Positions 8,770 through 17,173 of a DNA stretch of 64,000 nt are shown here, piece after piece. Source of the DNA: CAVQCX01 sp963775335. GTDB lineage: Bacteria; Pseudomonadota; Gammaproteobacteria; Chromatiales; Chromatiaceae. The translations under genes were made by a program, and so were the position numbers. The notes under the pieces were generated by a model. It did not search any database and was not told where the DNA came from. It saw nothing but the letters and a program-made list of their open reading frames with translations. Positions within the stretch are counted from its first letter, which is position 1; the number at the start of each line of letters is the position of its first letter. Where the stretch lies: positions 682,001 through 746,000 of the forward strand of contig CAVZIJ010000002.1 in the NCBI GenBank assembly GCA_963775335.1, read 5' to 3'.

Positions 8770-9685
8770 GAGCCTGTTCCGCAGATGGGCCCAACTGCGA
8801 GCGCGCCGCGCCGGGCGCAGGGCGGATGCCGTCGCGGAGCACGGCATGCGCCGACAATGGCTCCTGCTCATCGGCCGCTGCGATCGATCTGCCCTGGCTG
8901 CGCCCCAGCCGGCAGCCCTGTCACCGCTCTATCCCCCCGAAGACGTGTTCTGGGCCGACCCCTTCGTCTGGTCACGGGACGAGCGTTTCTTCGTCTTCGT
9001 CGAAGAGCTGCCCTATGCCGCGGGACGCGGCCGCATCAGCGTCCTGGAGCTGGACACGCAGCTGCGTCCCGCGGGTCCCGCGCTACCGGTCCTGGAAGAG
9101 CCCCACCATCTCTCCTACCCGTTCCTCTTCGAGCATGCGGGCGAGCTCTACATGCTGCCCGAGATGCAGCAGGCAGGCCGGGTGGACCTGTACCGGTGCA
9201 TCGAGTTTCCGGGGCGCTGGGAGCGGGTTAAGACCCTCATCAACGGGCAGCGCATCGCCGACGCCACGCTCATCGAGCACGACGGACGCTGGTGGATGTT
9301 CTGCGCCGCCAAGCGCCGGGGCCGACGCATCAACGAGACCCTGCTCGCCTTCCATGCACCGAGCCCCCTGAGCGAACGCTGGACCCCCCACCCCGGCAAC
9401 CCTCTGGTGGAGGACTTCAGTCGGGCCAGGCCGGCCGGGCGCATCCTGGTCGATGACGCGGGACGCCTGCTGCGCCCCGCCCAGGACTGCGTGCGCCGAT
9501 ACGGCCACGGTCTGTGCCTCAACGAGATCCTGACGCTGTCGCCCGATGGCTACGCCGAGCGCCCGGTTTGGAGGATGAGCGGTGAGGAGGGCGGAGGCTG
9601 GCGGGCCATGCACCACATCGACTGGCACCGCGGGGTGCTGGTGATGGACGCCCAACGCCTCCTCCCCAGGGGACCGAGCCGATGA
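8759..9685 (+). CDS. GINT1-like beta-propeller protein (glucosamine inositolphosphorylceramide transferase N-terminal family)
   Basis: A protein of 308 aa. Repeated blade motifs such as VFWADPFVWSRDERFFVFVEEL, GRGRISVLELD, LSYPFLFEHAGELYMLPE and DATLIEHDGRWWMFCA (each read as a short segment) match the five-bladed propeller related to GH43 folds. This propeller occurs at the N-terminus of plant and bacterial proteins named after glucosamine inositolphosphorylceramide transferase 1. In bacteria it occurs in lipopolysaccharide or surface-glycan clusters, sometimes fused to formyltransferases. Here it stands alone. It overlaps the GNAT gene by 11 bases and the peptidase gene by four, so all are co-translated. 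The function in this organism is unknown; binding or trimming of a glycan is a reasonable guess. Confidence 0.72.
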   Translation: MGLRSLFRRWAQLRARRAGRRADAVAEHGMRRQWLLLIGRCDRSALAAPQPAALSPLYPPEDVFWADPFVWSRDERFFVFVEELPYAAGRGRISVLELDTQLRPAGPALPVLEEPHHLSYPFLFEHAGELYMLPEMQQAGRVDLYRCIEFPGRWERVKTLINGQRIADATLIEHDGRWWMFCAAKRRGRRINETLLAFHAPSPLSERWTPHPGNPLVEDFSRARPAGRILVDDAGRLLRPAQDCVRRYGHGLCLNEILTLSPDGYAERPVWRMSGEEGGGWRAMHHIDWHRGVLVMDAQRLLPRGPSR

Positions 9686-10470
9686 AGCTGCTGACCTTTC
9701 GCAACCTCCGCGTGCTGGTACTGCTCTGCCTGTTGCTGCTTGCCGCCGCCTATACGGTCGAGCAACGTCGCAGCACCGCGTACTGGCTCGAGCCGGTCGA
9801 CCTGGTCATCTATCCGGTGAACGGCGACGGCCTCCCGGAGACCCGCCGATATATCGCGGGCCTCAAGCCCGCGGACTTCTCCGCCATCGACCGGTTCATG
9901 GCCCGTGAGGCAAAGCGCTACCAGCTGATCGAGGACCGCCCGGTGATCAGCCGTTTGGGTCCTGCCTTGGACAGCCGCCCGCCCGAGCCGCCGTGGAACG
10001 GCGGGGTCGTGCGCATCGTGCTCTGGAGCCTGGAGCTCAGGCTCTGGACCTGGCGTCACGACCCGGCCGGGCCGGGCGAGGGTCCGCGGGTCCGGATGTA
10101 CCTGGTCTACGAGCAGGGACAACCCGGCGAGGGGATCGACCGCTCGCTCGGTCTGCGCAAAGGGCTGGTGGGCGTGGTCCACGCCTACGCCCAGGCCGGG
10201 CAGACCGCTCAGAACGCGGTCGTCATCGCCCATGAGCTGCTTCACACCTTCGGCGCCACCGACAAGTACGACGCAAGCGGGCAGCCCCGCTATCCCGAGG
10301 GCTATGCCGAGCCCCAGCGCTCGCCCCGCCTGCCCCAGGTCAGGACCGAGATCATGGCAGGACGCCTGCCGCTAGCCCCGGGGGACTCGAAGATGCCCGA
10401 GAGCCTGGACAGCTGCGTGATCGGCCGGCAGACAGCGCGCGAGATCGGCTGGGTGGACCAGGGCGACTAG
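9682..10470 (+). CDS. Membrane-anchored or exported zinc metallopeptidase-like protein
   Basis: A protein of 262 aa. One N-terminal hydrophobic segment (VLVLLCLLLLAAAYTV) predicts a signal anchor or signal peptide. The body has a zinc-binding signature HELLHTFGATDKYD, matching HExxH with a downstream Asp/Tyr region, embedded in NAVVIAHELLHTFGATDKY. Late residues TEIMAGRLPL could supply the Met-turn of metzincin-like peptidases. It may cleave a protein or peptide outside the cytoplasm. It is the last gene of the operon and overlaps the propeller gene by four bases, so it belongs to the same functional unit, which is unusual for a glycan cluster. No closer family was recognised. Confidence 0.65.
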   Translation: MKLLTFRNLRVLVLLCLLLLAAAYTVEQRRSTAYWLEPVDLVIYPVNGDGLPETRRYIAGLKPADFSAIDRFMAREAKRYQLIEDRPVISRLGPALDSRPPEPPWNGGVVRIVLWSLELRLWTWRHDPAGPGEGPRVRMYLVYEQGQPGEGIDRSLGLRKGLVGVVHAYAQAGQTAQNAVVIAHELLHTFGATDKYDASGQPRYPEGYAEPQRSPRLPQVRTEIMAGRLPLAPGDSKMPESLDSCVIGRQTAREIGWVDQGD

Positions 10471-10476
10471 CTCATT

Positions 10477-10492
10477 GCCCGCGACCGCGGGC
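10477..10492. terminator. Short GC hairpin between convergent genes
   Basis: The palindrome GCCCGC-GACC-GCGGGC starts six bases after the peptidase stop, between two convergent genes. There is no T-run, so it is at best a weak or Rho-assisted stop. Confidence 0.35.
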
Positions 10493-10536
10493 CGACCCCG
10501 AGAAGAGCGTCACCAAGGCACAAGCCGCTCAGGCTC

Positions 10537-10794
10537 TCACTCCTTGCCGCCGGTCTCCGACTGGCCACCGCCGGCGGCGGCCATACCCATCATGCGACGG
10601 AAGAAATCCATGCTCGCCGCCGCCCCCGAGAGATAGGGCTGGACCAGGCTCATGGGGTCGTAGCCTTCCACGCCGGCGGTCATACGCTGGCGAATCTGGT
10701 CCATCAGCTCGCGGTTGAAGGCCTCCACATCCGGGAGTCCGACCAGTCGGCGCATCTCCTCGGGGCTCATCTCAACGTCGATCCTGATGTTCAC
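10537..10794 (-). CDS. DUF6489 family protein
   Basis: A small 85-aa protein beginning MNIRIDVEMSPEEMRRLVGL, with a helical middle (FNRELMDQIRQRMT) and a Met/Ala/Gly-rich end (FFRRMMGMAAAGGG). This pattern matches the small conserved DUF6489 proteins of proteobacteria, which have no known function. The C-terminal part vaguely resembles phasin-like helices, but that is not evidence of function. It is convergent with the peptidase operon. No partner gene is adjacent. Confidence 0.7.
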   Translation of the reverse strand: MNIRIDVEMSPEEMRRLVGLPDVEAFNRELMDQIRQRMTAGVEGYDPMSLVQPYLSGAAASMDFFRRMMGMAAAGGGQSETGGKE

Positions 10795-10879
10795 GGCGGT
10801 CCTCGCAATCGGTCACGGATCTCCTCTTCCTAGTCTAAGCCGGCGCACACCGCAAGGCCCGGGACCCAGGCACCCGGCT

Positions 10880-10960
10880 CAAGGCCGAGAAGGGCATCAA
10901 CTTCCCGGATACGCGATTCGACCTCAGCGCCCTGACCGCAAAGGACATCGAGGACCAGGC
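10880..10960 (+). pseudogene. Possible pyruvate kinase fragment
   Basis: Within a 461-base gap, the plus strand encodes LKAEKGINFPDTRFDLSA followed by LTAKDIED. This matches the pyruvate kinase segment of the form KGxNLPxTxLxLPALTxKDLxD that links the B and A domains. The similarity stops abruptly at both sides and there is no start codon or rest of the enzyme. It is read here as a decayed piece of a pyruvate kinase gene. The rest of the gap, up to the membrane protein start, shows nothing recognisable. Confidence 0.4.
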
Positions 10961-11255
10961 TCCCTTCCTACATGTTCTTCTTCGAGATCCGTACACCGCC
11001 GGGCGAGCGCGCGCGAAAGGCCGCAATCCCTTCCCGCATCCGACCGTGCGGAAGACCCCGTCGGACCAGGATAAGGTATATCCGGCCTGCCGGCGCCCTG
11101 GGGCAACGCGACCAGGTGACCGACCCGCGACACGATCGTGCCGCCCGACCCAGGGCTTACGGGATAATATCGGCTTTCGCCCCGTCCTTCGGTATCGAGC
11201 CAGAGGCTCGGAGAAGCCGGGCGTCGGGGCAACGAACACCAGGAGTATCGCCAAC

Positions 11256-12248
11256 ATGTGGGATTTCGAGACCAGCAAGGCCCTGGCAGCCATGCGCGCC
11301 ACCGCACCGTTCATCGCCTTGCGGCTGATCGTCTACTTCGGGGTGGCGCTGGCCTATGTGATCGGCACAGGCGCCGGGGCGGGCCTGGGCTACGCGGTCA
11401 CCGCGTTCTCGGACGAGCCGGGCGGCGGCGCCGGGATCGGCGGCATCCTGGGCTTCGGGGTGGTGAGCGTCGCCCTCTACTGGGCCCGGGAGTATCTGCT
11501 CTACCTGGTCAAGGCCGGACACATCGCCGTGCTGGTGAAGCTGATGGACGGCGAGCAGCTGCCCGCCGGCAAGGGCCAGATCGACTATGCCCAGGGCGTG
11601 GTGCGCGAGCGCTTCGCCGAGGCCTCCTCGCTGTTTCTCATGGACCAGATCGTCAAGGGCGTGCTCAGGGCCGTGAACGGCATGCTCATGACCATCGCCT
11701 TCCTGCTGCCGATCCCCGGTCTCGACGGGCTGATGCGCCTGGTCCGCCGCGTGCTCACCCTGTCGCTCACCTACGTCGACGAGATCATCCTCGCCTACAA
11801 CCTGCGCACCCACAGCGACAACCCCTGGGCAAGCAGCAAGGACGCCCTGATCCTCTATGCCCAGAACTACAAGGGCATGCTCAAGAACGCCCTGTTTCTC
11901 ATGCTGATCCAGTACGGGCTGGCGCTGGTCATCTTCCTGGTCATCGTCGGACCCGTGGCGGCGCTGGCCAGTCTGCTGTCCCAGGGTCTGGCCGCCTGGT
12001 CGGTGGTCATCGCCATCGTCTTCGCCTGGAGCTTCAAGGCCGCCCTGCTCGAGCCCTTCGCCATCGCCGCCCTGATGCAGGCCTATTTCAAGATCATCGA
12101 GGGCCAGAAGCCCAATCCGGACTGGGACGAGAAGCTCACCGGTCTCAGCGCCCGCTTTCGGGAGCTCAAGGACAAGGCGGCGACCTGGGCCGGCGGCGCC
12201 CTCCCTCAGGGGACGCCCAAGCCCGAGCCCGGCGGTCAGGGCACCTGA
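11256..12248 (+). CDS. Conserved polytopic membrane protein of unknown function
   Basis: A protein of 330 aa with about six hydrophobic segments: residues 15-45 (FIALRLIVYFGVALAYVIG), about 60-85, 135-155, and three between 210 and 270 (ALFLMLIQYGLALVIFLVIV). The C-terminus is soluble and charged. The ATG at 11256 is preceded by AGGAG at 11241-11245; upstream in-frame codons are non-coding in appearance. The sequence MWDFETSKAL... with NPWASSKDALILYAQNYK is typical of a conserved but uncharacterised gammaproteobacterial family. The conserved order suggests a channel or envelope scaffold, but no motif proves it. It stands alone, with its own promoter in the gap to the left. Confidence 0.75.
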   Translation: MWDFETSKALAAMRATAPFIALRLIVYFGVALAYVIGTGAGAGLGYAVTAFSDEPGGGAGIGGILGFGVVSVALYWAREYLLYLVKAGHIAVLVKLMDGEQLPAGKGQIDYAQGVVRERFAEASSLFLMDQIVKGVLRAVNGMLMTIAFLLPIPGLDGLMRLVRRVLTLSLTYVDEIILAYNLRTHSDNPWASSKDALILYAQNYKGMLKNALFLMLIQYGLALVIFLVIVGPVAALASLLSQGLAAWSVVIAIVFAWSFKAALLEPFAIAALMQAYFKIIEGQKPNPDWDEKLTGLSARFRELKDKAATWAGGALPQGTPKPEPGGQGT

Positions 12249-12523
12249 GCCGTCGGACACGCCCGGGCCCTGCGGCGGGTACGCCGAGGGGTCTTGATGG
12301 GGACCCCGCGCGAACTACACTGCCTATAGCTTCGACCCGACCGGAACGGTATGCGCGTTGTGCAGCGCCCCGCCGGCGAGCGGTGACCAGCCCGACGATC
12401 CGCGGGGCCGCGGAGCGTCGAGGCATTCGCGGGCGCGTAGGGGGGCGGGTCTTCATCGACCCGAAGTGAGCGTCCCTTCAGGCAGCGGTCGACGCTGGCT
12501 GCCTGCCCCCCATGGCGGGGGCC

Positions 12524-13420
12524 ATGATGCTGTATACCTTCACGACGGAAGAGCTCCAGACGGTCCTGATGCAGCTGGACCAGGCGATCTACAACCACGA
12601 GCAGTGGTCCCAGGCACTGAACCGTACGCTGATTTGCCGGTCCTTCTACGATCAGCGCGACGTGCACAAGGACGCGCACCGACAGTGTCAGTTCGGCCAG
12701 TGGTACTACCAGTACACGTCGGCCCGGCTGCGGCGACTGCCCGCCTTCGTCTCGATCGAGAACGAGCACGCCCGGATGCACGAGCTGGCTGCGCGTCTGC
12801 TGGTCACCACATCGACCGGCAAGCCCATCTCCCCTTACGACTACGACGGCTTCGCCCAGGCGCTGGAGCGGATGCGTCTGCAGGTCCATTCGCTCAAGCG
12901 CGAGCTCAATGAGCAGCTCTACAACCGCGACCCCCTCACCGGCGTCAACACCCGCATCGGTCTGCTCACCGAGCTGCGTGAGCAGCACGAGCTGGTGAAG
13001 CGCCAGGTTCAGCCCTGCTCCGTGGTGATGCTGGACATGGACCACTTCAAGGCGATCAACGACGCCCACGGACACCCCGCTGGCGACCTGGTGCTGACGG
13101 CGACCGCCCGCTACCTGATGGAGCATGTGCGACCTTACGACAGGATCTTCCGCTACGGGGGCGAAGAGTTCCTGATCTGCCTGCCCGCCCTGGACGCACG
13201 GGCGTGTCTGAGCGTGTCGGATCGGCTGCTGGAAGGGCTGGCGCAGATGGCTTTCGACCCCGGTGACGGCACGGTCGTGAAAGTGACCGCGTCGCTGGGC
13301 ATCGCGGAGCTCGACGGGCACCTGCCGGTGGAGGCCAGCCTGGACCGGGCAGACAAGGCCCTCTACGCGGCGAAGGCCGCGGGAAGAAACTGCGCCCGCG
13401 TATGGAGCGCCGACCTCTGA
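12524..13420 (+). CDS. dgcZ: Diguanylate cyclase with N-terminal CZB zinc-sensor domain (DgcZ-like)
   Basis: A protein of 298 aa. Residues 5-125 form a CZB domain, with the zinc ligands expected at the His of NHEQW, at CQFGQWY and at the His of HARMHEL. Residues 135-295 form a GGDEF domain with DPLTGVNTRIG, the metal-binding LDMDHFKAINDAHGH and the active-site loop RYGGEEF. The order and length match E. coli DgcZ (YdeH), whose cyclase activity is inhibited by zinc. The product would be c-di-GMP, which favours attachment. No RxxD inhibitory site is seen before the loop. The start is one of several close ATGs (12512, 12524, 12527); GGGGG at 12517-12521 favours the later ones. Confidence 0.85.
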   Translation: MMLYTFTTEELQTVLMQLDQAIYNHEQWSQALNRTLICRSFYDQRDVHKDAHRQCQFGQWYYQYTSARLRRLPAFVSIENEHARMHELAARLLVTTSTGKPISPYDYDGFAQALERMRLQVHSLKRELNEQLYNRDPLTGVNTRIGLLTELREQHELVKRQVQPCSVVMLDMDHFKAINDAHGHPAGDLVLTATARYLMEHVRPYDRIFRYGGEEFLICLPALDARACLSVSDRLLEGLAQMAFDPGDGTVVKVTASLGIAELDGHLPVEASLDRADKALYAAKAAGRNCARVWSADL

Positions 13421-13484
13421 ACGGGGCCTCCTGCCCGGTGGTCTGGGCCACCCGAGACCCTGACACAGGAACGCGCCGCCGCGC

Positions 13485-13700
13485 TCAGAACAGCATAAGC
13501 GTGGCCAGCAGCAGGAACACGAAGAACCCCATCGCATCGGTCATGCCGGTGAGGATGACGCTGGAGCCCATCGCCGGGTCGCGCCCGAGGCGGTTGAGCA
13601 GCGCCGGGATGCCGACCCCCACCAGGGCCGCAAGCGCCAGGTTGACGATCATCGCCACCCCGACCACTATCGAGCCGGGCAACAGGCCCGGAGCATAATT
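13485..13700 (-). pseudogene. mgtE: mgtE C-terminal remnant (magnesium transporter)
   Basis: The minus strand encodes about 65-70 residues ending a membrane domain: GSIVVGVAMIVNLALAALVG, GIPALLNRLGRDPAMGSSV, LTGMTDAMGFFVFLLLATL. This is the last two helices of MgtE-type Mg2+ channels, including the usual DPA and TDxxGFF motifs. The CBS and N-terminal domains are absent. The similarity stops just where a palindromic repeat element begins (13723), suggesting that the gene was cut there. It cannot make a working transporter. Confidence 0.75.
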
Positions 13701-13722
13701 GTTGAGCCCAGAAAGAGTATTT

Positions 13723-13873
13723 GAACCGCCAAGGCGCCAAGATCGCCAAGTTTTTCAAGGAAATTTCGCGGAAACGAGCATCACCCGTTGGGGGAAGCAA
13801 GTTCTTTCACTTTCGGTACCTGTCTGCCTTGGTGTCCTTGGTGTCCTTGGTGTCCTTGGCGCCTTGGCGGTTC
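13723..13873. repeat. Palindromic repeat element with tandem 9-bp units
   Basis: A perfect 19-bp inverted repeat flanks this stretch: GAACCGCCAAGGCGCCAAG at 13723-13741 and its reverse complement at 13855-13873. Next to the right arm the 9-bp unit TGGTGTCCT repeats about three times (13828-13856). The inside contains no open gene. Such CGCCAAGG-rich elements occur dispersed in many proteobacterial genomes and look like non-autonomous mobile or REP-like sequence. It sits between the mgtE remnant and the RND permease gene. Confidence 0.7.
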
Positions 13874-13993
13874 CAACTGCCTCTCTTGGTTGAAGTGCGC
13901 GCTTTCCCCCGGCGGCGCTCCTGTCGACAAACGGCCCTGACGCGCGCGATGCGGGGCGCGACCTTTGCTACCTGGAGGCCGGCGGTATCCAGA

Positions 13994-16900
13994 TCAGCGG
14001 ACGGACCGGGGCGCGGGGGGATCCGCCTGGGGCGCCGGGGCCTCGCCCGGCGTCGACAGGGTCCGCGACTCCGCGCCCCGATCGCCGAGGAGGCGGCGCA
14101 CGGCGACGAAGAACACCGGGACGAACAGCACCCCCAACAGGGTCGCGCCCACCATGCCGCCCATGACGCCGGTGCCGATGGCATGGCGGCTGTTGGCGCC
14201 CGCCCCGCTGGACAGCGCCAGGGGCGTGACTCCGAGGATGAAGGCGATGGAGGTCATGAGGATGGGCCGCAGGCGCAGTCGGCAGGCCTCCAGGGTCGCA
14301 TCCAGCAGCTCGCGGCCCTGCTGGCGCATGGTATTGGCGAACTCGATGATCAGGATGGCGTTCTTGGCCGACAGGCCGATCACGGCGATCAGCCCCACCT
14401 GGAAATAAACGTCGTTCTCCAGACCGCGCAGCCAGGTGAAGCTCAGGGCCCCCAGCACGCCCAGCGGCACCACCAGCATCACCGCCGCCGGCAGCGACCA
14501 GCTCTCGTAGAGGGCGGCCAGGGCGAGAAACACCACGAGCAGCGACAGGGCGAACAGGATCGGGGCCTGCTGTCCGGAGAGGATCTCCTGGAACGACTGC
14601 CCGGACCACTCGTAACCGATCCCCTTGGGCAGGTCCTTGCGCACGATCTCCTGCATCGCCGCCATGGCCTGACCGGAGCTGTGGCCCGGCGCCGCACCGC
14701 CGTTGATCTGGATCGTATCGTAGCCGTTGTAGTGGTCGATCGCCGGCGGGGCGACCTGCCAGTCGTAGCTGACCACGCTGCTCAAGGGCACCATGCGGTC
14801 CAGGCCGGCCTCGCGGCCCGCGATGTAGTAGCGGGACAGGTCTTGCGGACGGCTGCGGAACGGGGCGTCGGCCTGCACCATCACCTTCAGCACCCGGCCC
14901 TGGTAGCTGAAATCGTTGGCATACACCGGCGCCAGCATGAGCTGGATGGCCTCGTAGATGTCGGGCAACGACAGGCCCATGGATTGGGCCTGGACCCGGT
15001 CCACGCGCAGGCGGACCTCCGGGGCATCCTCCAGCTGGTTGGGGCGCACCCCGGCCAGCACCGGGTCCTTGGCGGCGGCCGCCAGCAGCGCGTTCCGAGC
15101 CGCCTCCAACTTGGCGTGGCCGAGGCCCGCTCGGTCTTCCAGGCGGAAGTCGAAGCCGCCGAACCGGCCCAGTCCGCGGATGGTCGGCAGATTCACCACG
15201 AAGATCCGGGCCCCCTTGATGCTCTGCAAGGCCCCGTTGGCCCACTGGATGAAGGCGTTGACCTGCTCGTCGGCGCGCTTGCGCAGGCTCCAGTTCTTGA
15301 GCCGGATGAAGCCCAGGCCCACGTTCTCGCCCTGACCGACGAAGCTGAAGCCGGCCACGTCGAGTACCTTGTCCACCGCCGGATGCTTCTGGATGATCCC
15401 CTCCATCTGACGCAACACCTGGCCGGTGCGCTCCATGTTGGCGCCCGGGGGCAGCTGCACCAGGATCAGGGCATAGCCCTGGTCCTCCTCGGGCAGGAAG
15501 CTGCCGGGCAGGCGCGTGAACAGAAAGCCGGCCAGGGCGACCAGCGCTAAAAACGCCACCATCCAGCGCGGGGTGTGGTGAATGGCCTGGGCGACGCGGC
15601 GCAGGTACGCGGCGCTACTCCAGCCGTAGAAGCGGTTGAAGCCGCGCAACAGCAAGTTGGGCTCGCCGTGGATCGGCTTGAGCAGGGTCGCGCACAGCGC
15701 CGGGGTGAAGCTCAGGGCCATGAGCGCAGAGATCGCCATGGAGATGGCGATGGTCAGGGCGAACTGGCGGTAGATCGCCCCCACGCTGCCGCCCACCAAC
15801 GCCATGGGGATGAACACCGCCGCCAGCACGGTGGTCATGGCCACCACCGCGCCGGTGATCTGGCGCATGGCCTTGCGCGCCGCTTCCTTCGGCGGCAGGC
15901 CCTCTTCGGTCATGATGCGCTCGCAGTTCTCCACCACCACGATGGCGTCGTCCACCACCAGGCCGATGGCCAGCACCAGCGCGAACAGGCTGAGCACGTT
16001 GATGGAGAAACCGACGATGTACATGCCGGCGAAGGCGCTGGTCAGGGCCACCGGCACCACCAGGGTCGGGATCAGGGTGGCGCGCAGGTTCTGCAGAAAC
16101 AGCAGGATCACCAGAAATACCAGCACCACCGCCGCGACCAGGGTGTAGACCACCTCCTCGATGGAGATGCTGATGAACTGGGTGCTGTCGTAGGGTACGA
16201 ACCAGCTCACTTTGGGGGGGAAATACTTCGCCAGGGCATCCATCTTGGCGCGTATGGCGTCGGCGACCTGCAAGGCATTGGCATCCGGCGCGAGCTGGAT
16301 CGCGAAGCCCGCAATCGGCTCCCCATTGACGTGCACGTCGTGGCCGTAGCTCTCGGCCCCGAGGTTGACGCGCGCCACGTCCTTGAGACGCACCGTGCTG
16401 CCGTCGGAGTTGGTGCGCAGGATGATGTCGGCGAACTGGTCGGTGCTGGTGAAGCGGCTGGCGGCGGTCACCGAGGCGGTGAACCCCTGACCGCTGATGC
16501 CCGGCTCGGCGCCGATGGACCCGGCCGCGATCTGCACGTTCTGGTCCCGGATCCCGCTCAGGACCTGGGCGGCGCTCAAACCGTAGCCGTGCAGCTTGTC
16601 CGGATCGAGCCAGATGCGCATGGCGTAAGCGGCACCGAACAGCCTGGCCCCGCCGACCCCGGGGAGGCGCTGGATGGGATCGAGCACCTGGGCGGCGATC
16701 AGGTTGTTCAGGGCATAGGTGTCCATGCTGGGGTCCGTGGACTTCAGGGCCACCACCATGAGGAAGTCGTTGTTGGTCTTGGCGACCGTGATGCCGTTCT
16801 GCACCACCTCCGCGGGCAGTCGCGCCTGCGCCACGCTGAGCCGGTTCTGCACCTGCACGGCGGCGATGTCCGGATCGGTGCCGTTGATGAAGGTGAGCGT

Positions 16901-17170
16901 TATGTCCACGGTCCCGTTGGAGCGGGAGGTGGACTCGAAGTACAGCAGGTTGTCCACGCCGGTGAGCTGCTGCTCGATGACCGAGGTCACGGTCTTCTCG
17001 ATGTCCTCGGCGCTGGCGCCGGGATAGGCGGCGCTGATGCTCACCTGGGGCGGGGCGATGGGCGGATAGGCCGAAACGGGCAGCCGGAAGATCGCCGCGG
17101 TGCCGGCCAGGGTGATGAGTATGGCCACCACCCAGGCAAAGATGGGCCGATCGATGAAGAAGGCCGGCAT
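13994..17170 (-). CDS. RND efflux pump permease (HAE1 family, AcrB/MexB-like)
   Basis: A protein of 1058 aa, the normal length for AcrB-type pumps. It begins MPAFFIDRPIFAWVVAILI, has the PxxxPPxVxVxAxYPGA porter start (LPVSAYPPIAPPQVSISA), two large periplasmic loops and twelve membrane helices. The proton relay Asp pair is visible in GLVVDDAIVVVEN on helix 4. The second half shows LVPLGVLGALSF and the GLSAKNAILIIEFA motif. It exports lipophilic drugs, dyes or detergents from the periplasm, driven by proton flow. The adaptor gene lies three bases upstream, so both are one operon. No outer membrane channel gene is next to it, so a TolC-like partner elsewhere is expected. Confidence 0.93.
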   Translation of the reverse strand: MPAFFIDRPIFAWVVAILITLAGTAAIFRLPVSAYPPIAPPQVSISAAYPGASAEDIEKTVTSVIEQQLTGVDNLLYFESTSRSNGTVDITLTFINGTDPDIAAVQVQNRLSVAQARLPAEVVQNGITVAKTNNDFLMVVALKSTDPSMDTYALNNLIAAQVLDPIQRLPGVGGARLFGAAYAMRIWLDPDKLHGYGLSAAQVLSGIRDQNVQIAAGSIGAEPGISGQGFTASVTAASRFTSTDQFADIILRTNSDGSTVRLKDVARVNLGAESYGHDVHVNGEPIAGFAIQLAPDANALQVADAIRAKMDALAKYFPPKVSWFVPYDSTQFISISIEEVVYTLVAAVVLVFLVILLFLQNLRATLIPTLVVPVALTSAFAGMYIVGFSINVLSLFALVLAIGLVVDDAIVVVENCERIMTEEGLPPKEAARKAMRQITGAVVAMTTVLAAVFIPMALVGGSVGAIYRQFALTIAISMAISALMALSFTPALCATLLKPIHGEPNLLLRGFNRFYGWSSAAYLRRVAQAIHHTPRWMVAFLALVALAGFLFTRLPGSFLPEEDQGYALILVQLPPGANMERTGQVLRQMEGIIQKHPAVDKVLDVAGFSFVGQGENVGLGFIRLKNWSLRKRADEQVNAFIQWANGALQSIKGARIFVVNLPTIRGLGRFGGFDFRLEDRAGLGHAKLEAARNALLAAAAKDPVLAGVRPNQLEDAPEVRLRVDRVQAQSMGLSLPDIYEAIQLMLAPVYANDFSYQGRVLKVMVQADAPFRSRPQDLSRYYIAGREAGLDRMVPLSSVVSYDWQVAPPAIDHYNGYDTIQINGGAAPGHSSGQAMAAMQEIVRKDLPKGIGYEWSGQSFQEILSGQQAPILFALSLLVVFLALAALYESWSLPAAVMLVVPLGVLGALSFTWLRGLENDVYFQVGLIAVIGLSAKNAILIIEFANTMRQQGRELLDATLEACRLRLRPILMTSIAFILGVTPLALSSGAGANSRHAIGTGVMGGMVGATLLGVLFVPVFFVAVRRLLGDRGAESRTLSTPGEAPAPQADPPAPRSVR

Positions 17171-17173
17171 GGA

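Noticed and set aside
13828..13873. Short tandem repeats that could suggest a CRISPR array
   Set aside because: Units are 9 bp and directly joined, with no spacers; no cas genes are near.
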